Positions 58,782-64,000 of a stretch of 64,000 nucleotides of DNA are shown here, one piece after another (within the stretch, counting starts at the first letter, position 1; the number at the start of each line of letters is the position of its first letter). Origin of the DNA: Streptomyces sp. P9-A4 (lineage in GTDB: Bacteria; Actinomycetota; Actinomycetes; Streptomycetales; Streptomycetaceae). The translations under genes were made by a program, and so were the position numbers. The stretch covers positions 6,644,501-6,708,500 of the forward strand of contig NZ_JAZIFY010000001.1 in assembly GCF_036634195.1 (NCBI RefSeq), given 5' to 3'. Under the pieces are notes generated by a model that saw nothing but the letters and a program-made list of their open reading frames with translations, did not search any database and had not been told where the DNA came from.

Positions 58782-58862
58782 GGCGTGTCGTGGGCGCGGC
58801 CCGGAGCTGGTGCCGTAGGGCACCGGACGTCTACCCTGACGGGAACGACGGGGGAGGTCCAA

Positions 58863-59093
58863 GTGGTGGCTTTGCTGGTGCTGTTCGGGATCTTCGGCGC
58901 GGTGGGGGCGTTCATGATCGTCCTGCTGATGCGCAGGAACGGCGCGCCGACGGAGACGGCCGAGGGCCTGCTCGTGGAGCAGCAGGCCCGCCTTCAGGCC
59001 CAGCAGGACCGGGTGTCCTTCGCCGCCACCGCCGTCCACAACTCGACCCCCACGGCGAGCGACACGTACAGCCGGAGAGGCGGTCGTAGCTAG
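58863..59093 (+). CDS. Small single-span membrane protein
   Basis: A 76-aa protein with one N-terminal membrane helix ([20 protein letters not shown]) and a cytosolic coiled-coil-like tail ([20 protein letters not shown]). GTG at 58863 has GGGGGAGG upstream. The stop codon TAG overlaps the first base of the second MITE copy, so the insertion sits at the very end of this gene and may have changed its C-terminus. Confidence 0.65.
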   Translation: MVALLVLFGIFGAVGAFMIVLLMRRNGAPTETAEGLLVEQQARLQAQQDRVSFAATAVHNSTPTASDTYSRRGGRS

Positions 59094-59191
59094 GGCCAGG
59101 CGTCGAACTCCCGTCGTCGCCCGAAGGGCGGCCCTGCGGCGAGAGCGCGTGCCAGGCGTCGTGGGGCAGGCGGGAGTTCGACGACAGGCCC
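59093..59191. mobile_element. Foldback MITE-like element, shortened inverted copy
   Basis: 99 bp. Its reverse complement matches the copy at 51943-52115 end to end, except for one 74-bp internal deletion and a few substitutions. The right end keeps GGGCCTGTCGTC (read in reverse); the left end has GGGCCAGGCGTC, so one terminus is decayed and the copy is probably immobile. Confidence 0.85.
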
Positions 59192-59245
59192 CAGGGGAGC
59201 CGAGAGGGCCGGACGGTTGTCAGTGCCCCTTCCTATGCTGACGGC

Positions 59246-60283
59246 ATGGAGATCACCGAGCGGACACTCGCGGGGGCCTGGGAGCGGACGGCCACCGGAC
59301 ACGCCCTGCTCCACGAGGTGGGGCTGCCTCCCGTGGCGCGTTCGCGCGACGAGCTGGAGCAGTGGGCCGGGCGTGCCGAGGGGGCGGAGGACGGCGAGCT
59401 GTGGCTGCTGCTGGACGAGGGCGGCACGGTGCGCGGCCATGACGGCCCCTACCGGGAGTCCTTCGCCACCCGCGATCTCGACCAAGCTGTCTACCTGATC
59501 GCCGAGGCCGTGATGTGCCGCCGCGGCGGCAGCGTCGAAGAGGTGGCCGACGCGCTGGAGCGGATCGATCCGGCGTGGGGCAGACGGTTCCGCAGTGGTG
59601 GCCTGGACGGGTCGGGGACGGTCGAGGCGTGCGGGCGCGACCCGTTGGAGGGGCTCGCCTGGATAGCGGGCTCCTGGCGTGACCAGGACCCGTACACCAC
59701 CCTGGCCTTCTTCCGCGCGGCGCCCGGAGAGTCCGTCGACTCCGAGCGGCTGGCCCTGCTGTACGGGGCCGATCCCGCTCAGGTCGCGGCCGGCACGCGG
59801 CTGAAGGACCTGCAGGCCCTGGACGGCGGCAGGGCCCACTGGGACCGCCAGTGGGAGAGCTGCTGTTTCGGCCGGGCCGGAGAGTGGACGTTCCTGCTGC
59901 ACCACGAGAGCCCGCCGGGCGCCTTCGCCGACAAGGAGGCGTACGCGGCGCTCGGGATCAAGGAGAGCGTGTGGCTGACCGCCACCTCGGCGAAGGCCAT
60001 CTACACCCTCGACTACATTAGGGACGGACGCCGCGTCGACGACGACTGGGGCGTGCTCGAGCTGATCTGGTACGAGCGCGGTCGTGCTCCCTGTCTGCGG
60101 GGCGGCGAACTGGACTTCCTCAACCGCGCCGTGCGCCGCGCCGAGCTGGACCACCCCGAACTGACCAGCACGTTCGAGCTGTACTTCCATGCGCTGGAGG
60201 AGTCCCTCGGCCTGTGCCTGCCGCGCCGTGACTTCGCGGAGGGAGAGGTGCGGGCCGCGTACTGGGCGGGGGAGCAATCGTGA
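59246..60283 (+). CDS. DUF6461-like protein
   Basis: A 345-aa soluble protein. The C-terminal two-thirds resembles the DUF6461 pattern (LALLYGADPAQVAAGTRLKD; GEWTFLLHHESPPGAF; SVWLTATSAKAIYTLDYIRD). The N-terminal 130 residues are acidic and of unknown type. DUF6461 proteins are common in Streptomyces and uncharacterised. ATG at 59246, 54 bp downstream of the MITE copy, which could now form part of its leader. Confidence 0.75.
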   Translation: MEITERTLAGAWERTATGHALLHEVGLPPVARSRDELEQWAGRAEGAEDGELWLLLDEGGTVRGHDGPYRESFATRDLDQAVYLIAEAVMCRRGGSVEEVADALERIDPAWGRRFRSGGLDGSGTVEACGRDPLEGLAWIAGSWRDQDPYTTLAFFRAAPGESVDSERLALLYGADPAQVAAGTRLKDLQALDGGRAHWDRQWESCCFGRAGEWTFLLHHESPPGAFADKEAYAALGIKESVWLTATSAKAIYTLDYIRDGRRVDDDWGVLELIWYERGRAPCLRGGELDFLNRAVRRAELDHPELTSTFELYFHALEESLGLCLPRRDFAEGEVRAAYWAGEQS

Positions 60284-60341
60284 GTACGGCGAGTCGGCGC
60301 GCCCCGGGGCCTTGTCCGAGGGGCGCCGCCGGGGGCGTCCT

Positions 60342-61280
60342 TCAGGCCCCGCCGGTCGCCGCCGCCGTCACCCGGCGCTGGTGCACCCGCAGATGCAGGG
60401 TCGCCAGATCGAGGAGCGGAGTCGCCACGCCCAGAGCGCGCGCCCGGTCCGTGAGGTCACCGAAGAGGTGCTCGACCTCCGTGGGCCGGCCGGCCGTCAG
60501 ATCGCGGTAGAGGGACGGCACCATCGGCGACCCGGACGCGGACACCGCGGCCAGCGTGGCCGCCCGCTCCGCTTCCGGCAGGGGGTGGCCGGCCGCCGCG
60601 GCGACCGCCGCCGCCTCGTCGAGCAGCGCCGGACCCAGGACAGGACCGCCCGGCACGTCGTACACATCGCCGACCGTGCCGCGCATCAGGCTCGTCACCG
60701 CGCCCAGGGTGGTGATGAACACCCACTTGTGCCACATCGCCGTCACGATGTGCCCCGGCACGGGGGACGCGATTCCCGCCGTGCCCAGCGTCGTACGGAC
60801 CGCTGCCACGCGCGCGGAGTCCGTACCGTCCTGCTCACCGAGCGCAAGGTGGGCCAGCGGGGCGAACCGGCGGATGGCACCGTCCTCGTCGAGCGAGGTG
60901 ACGACCTTCGCCACGCCCCCGAGGACGGCCGAGGCGCCGAAGCGGGCGTTGAGGGCGTCCAGGTGGGCGAGGCCGTTGAGCAGTGGCACGACCACCGTGT
61001 CCGGACCGACGGCCGGCGCCACGTCCTCGATCGCCCCGTCCAGACCGATGGACTTCACCGACAGGAGGACGACGTCGTACGGCGCGTCGAGCGCGTCGGC
61101 GGTCACCAGGCGGGGCGTCAGGGCCCACTCCTCGTCACGGGCGACGACCCGGAGCCCGCGCTCGCGCAGCACCGCCGCGCGCGCCGGACGGACCAGGAAG
61201 GTGACGTCCTGTCCGGCGCGGGCGAGCAGGGCACCGAAGTAGCCACCGGTGGCACCGGCGCCGACGACCAGGATCCTCAT
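60342..61280 (-). CDS. Ketopantoate-reductase-like (2-dehydropantoate 2-reductase) enzyme
   Basis: A 312-aa NADPH-dependent reductase of the ApbA/PanE fold. NADP motif ILVVGAGATGGYFGALLARAG; catalytic lysine in VVLLSVKS and MWHKWVFITTLGAVTSL; the C-terminal substrate domain ends normally. It may make pantoate or act on a related 2-keto acid; many actinobacteria have several paralogues, so I give no symbol. ATG at 61280 overlaps the HxlR stop by 4 bp. Confidence 0.88.
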   Translation of the reverse strand: MRILVVGAGATGGYFGALLARAGQDVTFLVRPARAAVLRERGLRVVARDEEWALTPRLVTADALDAPYDVVLLSVKSIGLDGAIEDVAPAVGPDTVVVPLLNGLAHLDALNARFGASAVLGGVAKVVTSLDEDGAIRRFAPLAHLALGEQDGTDSARVAAVRTTLGTAGIASPVPGHIVTAMWHKWVFITTLGAVTSLMRGTVGDVYDVPGGPVLGPALLDEAAAVAAAAGHPLPEAERAATLAAVSASGSPMVPSLYRDLTAGRPTEVEHLFGDLTDRARALGVATPLLDLATLHLRVHQRRVTAAATGGA

Positions 61281-61849
61281 GGCTGTGAACCTCTCGTGGA
61301 GCGCCCCGCGGGCGCGTGGGTGAGCAGGGGAAGGAGCAACCGGTGCGGCCGGGTGAGCGCGGCCGTCACCGGGTCGTCGTCCGGGGTCGAGGGGGCGAGC
61401 CCGGGGCCGGGGGCGACCAGGACGTCCGCGACGGGCACGGCCGCGCCGCAGCCCGTACACCTGCCGTCCGTGTCGAGCGGCGCGTCGTCGCCGGAGTGCA
61501 GGAAGATCCGGCGCGGGCCGCCGCCACCCGGCGCGTAGAACTCCTCGCCCCAGGCGGTGAGCGCGCGGACGGCCGGCCAGAGCGCGACGCCCTTCGGCGT
61601 GAGCACGTACACCTCGCGGCGGCCGGTGCCCGTCTCGGGACGCCGCTCCAGGACGCCCGCCCCGGTGAGGGTGGTGAGCCGGTCGGCGAGCACGGCCCGG
61701 GGCACGGTGAGGTGCGCGGCGAACTCGCCGAACCTGCGGACCCCGTAGAAGGCGTCGCGCAGGATCAGCAGCGTCCACCGTTCGCCGACGATCTCCATCG
61801 AGCGGGCGAGGGCGCAGGTCTGGCCGCGGTAGTCGCGCGGAAGCGTCAT
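61277..61849 (-). CDS. HxlR-family regulator with C-terminal extension
   Basis: A 190-aa regulator. Residues about 8-105 are the HxlR winged helix (SMEIVGERWTLLILRDAFYG; VPRAVLADRLTTLTGAGVLE), with a Cys near the start (GQTCALA). About 75 extra residues follow, including CTGCGAAVP, a possible metal or redox site that short HxlR proteins lack. ATG at 61849 is chosen because MTLPRDYRGQ is the usual opening. It is coupled to the reductase gene downstream. Confidence 0.87.
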   Translation of the reverse strand: MTLPRDYRGQTCALARSMEIVGERWTLLILRDAFYGVRRFGEFAAHLTVPRAVLADRLTTLTGAGVLERRPETGTGRREVYVLTPKGVALWPAVRALTAWGEEFYAPGGGGPRRIFLHSGDDAPLDTDGRCTGCGAAVPVADVLVAPGPGLAPSTPDDDPVTAALTRPHRLLLPLLTHAPAGRSTRGSQP

Positions 61850-61947
61850 GGCGGGAAGGCTAGCGCAGAAGAGTTCGGTCACTGAACTGTTTTGTGGACC
61901 TGATCGTTTCCGGGTGGGCGAAAGCGGCGACTAGGCTCTCGCTCACC

Positions 61948-63159
61948 ATGAACCAGCCCACGGAGCCCAAGGCCGACAAGTCGGGAGTGCGCAGGCACAA
62001 TCTGAGCCTCGTCCTGCGGACCGTCCACGACGCGGGCGAGACCACGCGCGCGGCCGTCGCCGCCCGTGTCGGCCTCACCCGGCCCGCCGTCTCCTCCCTC
62101 GTCGAGCAACTGCTCGACCTCGGACTCCTCGTCGAGTCGGGCAAGACGTTCAGCGGGCAGGCCGGACGGCCGGGCACCGTCCTCAAGCCCGCCGACACCG
62201 GCCCCGCCGGCCTGGGCGTCGAGATCAACGTCGACTACGTCACCGTGTGCGTCGTCGACCTGACCGGAACCGACCGGGTCCGCCGCACCGAACGCCTCGA
62301 CAACCGCGCGGCCGACGCCTCCGAGGTCCTCGCCCGCGCAGCCCGCATCGCCGCGGAGGCCCTCGACACGGCGGCCGGACGGGGCCTCGTCCCGGCGGGC
62401 GCCGGACTCGCCCTGCCCGGCCTCGTCTCCGGCGGAACCGTCCGCGAGGCCCCCAACCTCGGCTGGCACGAGGTCGCCGCCGAGCGCCTCTTCGCCGCGG
62501 CCCTCACCGCGCTGCGCCCCGCCGCCGAAGGCCTCCCCCTGACCTCCGACAACGAGGCGAACATGGCGGCCCTCGCCGAGCTGTGGTTCGGCACGCTCGG
62601 CGACCTCCGCACCTTCCTGCACCTCACGGGCGAGATCGGCGTCGGCGGCGCGATCGTCGTCCACGGCGAACTCCTGCGCGGCGCTCACGGCTTCGCCGGC
62701 GAGATCGGGCACCTCGTCGTCGACGCCGAGGGCCCCCGCTGCCGCTGCGGCTCGCGCGGCTGCCTGGAGCAGTACGCCGGACAGGCGGCCCTGCTCCGGG
62801 CGGCCGGGGTCACCGGTGTACCCGTCCTCGCGGAGCGCGCCGAGGCGGGGGACCCGCGCGCGCTCGCCGCCCTCGCCGAGGCGGGCCGGATGCTCGGCCG
62901 CGCCCTGTCCGGCGCCGTGAACCTCCTCGACCCCGAGGCGGTGGTCCTCGGCGGCATCTACCCGCAGCTGATGCCGTGGCTGGCCCCGGCGCTGACGGAG
63001 GAGCTGTCCGCCCGAGTCGTCTCCGGCCTCTGGAGCCCGGCCACGGACCGCCTGCGCCCCGCCTCCACCGCCACCGATGCCTCCCGGGGCGCGGCGGCGC
63101 TCGTCCTCCATGACGTGCTGGCCGACCCGCTGGCGTACGCGAAGGGCACGGGGGCCTGA
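61948..63159 (+). CDS. ROK-family repressor, candidate XylR
   Basis: A 403-aa regulator: an N-terminal winged helix (RAAVAARVGLTRPAVSSLVE) joined to a sugar-kinase-like ROK domain with the zinc motif CRCGSRGCLEQYAG and HGFAGEIGHL. ROK repressors of this layout include XylR and NagC. Xylose genes lie about 4.7 kb to the left, making a XylR role plausible but unproven. ATG at 61948 lacks a ribosome site, so the mRNA may be leaderless. Confidence 0.88.
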   Translation: MNQPTEPKADKSGVRRHNLSLVLRTVHDAGETTRAAVAARVGLTRPAVSSLVEQLLDLGLLVESGKTFSGQAGRPGTVLKPADTGPAGLGVEINVDYVTVCVVDLTGTDRVRRTERLDNRAADASEVLARAARIAAEALDTAAGRGLVPAGAGLALPGLVSGGTVREAPNLGWHEVAAERLFAAALTALRPAAEGLPLTSDNEANMAALAELWFGTLGDLRTFLHLTGEIGVGGAIVVHGELLRGAHGFAGEIGHLVVDAEGPRCRCGSRGCLEQYAGQAALLRAAGVTGVPVLAERAEAGDPRALAALAEAGRMLGRALSGAVNLLDPEAVVLGGIYPQLMPWLAPALTEELSARVVSGLWSPATDRLRPASTATDASRGAAALVLHDVLADPLAYAKGTGA

Positions 63160-63196
63160 CGCGGCCTCAGAACCCTTTGGTCTCGGGCCCGGCCAT

Positions 63197-63236
63197 CCGG
63201 ACGGCCGGTCGGTATCGTGCCCGACCGGCCGTCCGG
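63197..63236. terminator. Bidirectional hairpin terminator
   Basis: Perfect 16-bp stem CCGGACGGCCGGTCGG / CCGACCGGCCGTCCGG with an 8-nt loop, between the ROK gene (stop 63159) and the convergent M23 peptidase gene (stop 63244). Confidence 0.85.
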
Positions 63237-63243
63237 CGGTCGC

Positions 63244-64000
63244 TCAGACCGGCACGCCGTGGTTCCGCAGATAGGCCAGCGGGTCGATTTCGGAGCCGAA
63301 GTACGGCGAGGTCCGCACCTCGAAGTGCAGATGCGGGCCCGTCACCCGCCCGGTCGCCCCGGAGCGGGCGATCCGCTGCCCGCCGGAGACGCTCTGGCCG
63401 GGCGACACGTCGATACGGGACAGGTGGGCGTACTGGGTGTAGCGGCCGTCCGGGTGACGGATCACCACCTCGTAGCCGTACGAGCGCCCGTAACCGGCGG
63501 TGACCACCCGGCCGGGACCGACGGCGCGGACCGTCGTCCCCGTCGGCACGGCGAAGTCCTGCCCCGTGTGGTAGCCCTTCGACCAGGAGCCGGGCTGGCG
63601 GTAGTACCCGGTGTATACGTGCGAGGAGACCGGCGAGGTCCAGCCCCGCGAGGAGCCGGACGGCGGGGTCTGCCCGGTCGGCTGCGCGGGCTTCGGCGTG
63701 TGCGCGGGCTTCCCCGCGCCGGCGGGCAGGCCGGTCCGCCGCTCGTACTTCGAGGCGTGCCCCGTCCAGTACCAGTGGCCCCCGGACCTGTACCAGTAGA
63801 CGCGGTCCTGGGCATCCCAGCCCTGCCGCCCCCGGAACACCGGCTCGCCGGTCCGGCCGCTCCGGGCCGGGGCGGCGGCGGAGGCTCCGGTGCGCCGCTC
63901 GTAGGTGCTCGCGTGGCTGGTCCAGCGCCACTCGCCGGCCGCGTTCCGGAACCAGTACTTCGAGCCGTCCCAGCCTGCGTGCGCCGGGGCGGGTTCGGCG
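63244..64000 (-). CDS. M23 (LytM-type) peptidoglycan endopeptidase, 5' end outside window
   Basis: The C-terminal 251 codons of a cell-wall peptidase; the start lies beyond the right edge. Two copies of a Trp/Tyr-rich motif (WDGSKYWFRNAAGEWRWTSH and the related DRVYWYRSGGHWYWTGH), each ending HAS-x-YERRTG, form a repeat region of unknown role. The M23 domain follows with zinc ligands in HTGQDFAVPTG and HLHFEVR. Expected to cut stem peptides or cross-bridges outside the cell. Confidence 0.9.
   Translation of the reverse strand, partial: AEPAPAHAGWDGSKYWFRNAAGEWRWTSHASTYERRTGASAAAPARSGRTGEPVFRGRQGWDAQDRVYWYRSGGHWYWTGHASKYERRTGLPAGAGKPAHTPKPAQPTGQTPPSGSSRGWTSPVSSHVYTGYYRQPGSWSKGYHTGQDFAVPTGTTVRAVGPGRVVTAGYGRSYGYEVVIRHPDGRYTQYAHLSRIDVSPGQSVSGGQRIARSGATGRVTGPHLHFEVRTSPYFGSEIDPLAYLRNHGVPV

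Overview
The window looks like chromosomal DNA of a Streptomyces or close relative. GC content and third-position G/C are very high, GTG starts are frequent, and 4-bp ATGA/GTGA gene overlaps are common. The gene families fit too: cebEFG/bglC/cebR cellobiose uptake, CBM2 cellulases, a CU044_5270-type protein, DUF6325/SHOCT remnants and a bacterial NO synthase. No rRNA, tRNA or CRISPR array was seen. Identifications rest on reading the translations by eye; no database search was possible.

Layout, left to right. 0-8 kb: a partial secreted subtilase, a decayed DUF6325/SHOCT pair, a CLC channel with a YihY-type membrane protein, and an ABC exporter. 8-11.5 kb: a three-gene operon of overlapping genes (FAD-dehydrogenase small subunit, GMC oxidoreductase, unknown protein). 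11.5-20 kb: a cytochrome b/molybdopterin fusion with a membrane partner, a TetR/MarR-like divergent pair around three identical inverted repeats, and a surface-glycan-like set (GT87, SAM methyltransferase, DUF2064, GT2, epimerase) beside a dead response regulator. 20-28 kb: VOC protein, secreted sialidase-like/ricin protein with a LacI regulator, NO synthase, imine-reductase-like enzyme with HxlR. 28-33 kb: mutA-mutB-meaB (methylmalonyl-CoA mutase and its GTPase chaperone). 33-41 kb: an iron box, MMPL transporter, LLM oxidoreductase, a coupled HD hydrolase/ECF sigma/CU044_5270 operon, and GDPD.

41-51 kb is a cellulose-utilisation island. It holds bglC, cebG, cebF and cebE, divergent cebR, and the secreted GH6 and GH5 cellulases. 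Four TGGGAGCGCTCCCA-type CebR boxes, three of them perfect, tie uptake, hydrolysis and cellulase secretion into one regulon. 51-54.4 kb is a gene graveyard with a frameshifted cellulase (probably GH48), a foldback MITE, a resolvase lacking its catalytic N-terminus, and fragments of a GntR/FCD regulator and a DHDPS-family gene. 54.5-64 kb: a second subtilase, divergent xylA/xylB, a second shortened MITE copy in inverted orientation, a DUF6461-like protein, a ketopantoate-reductase-like enzyme with HxlR regulator, a ROK regulator (candidate XylR), and a partial M23 peptidase.

Most noteworthy: the two MITE copies (173 and 99 bp, related by a 74-bp internal deletion), the triple CGGAG-N4-CTCCG operator, the alarmone-hydrolase-like/ECF sigma operon, the GMC dehydrogenase operon, and several clear cases of gene decay.
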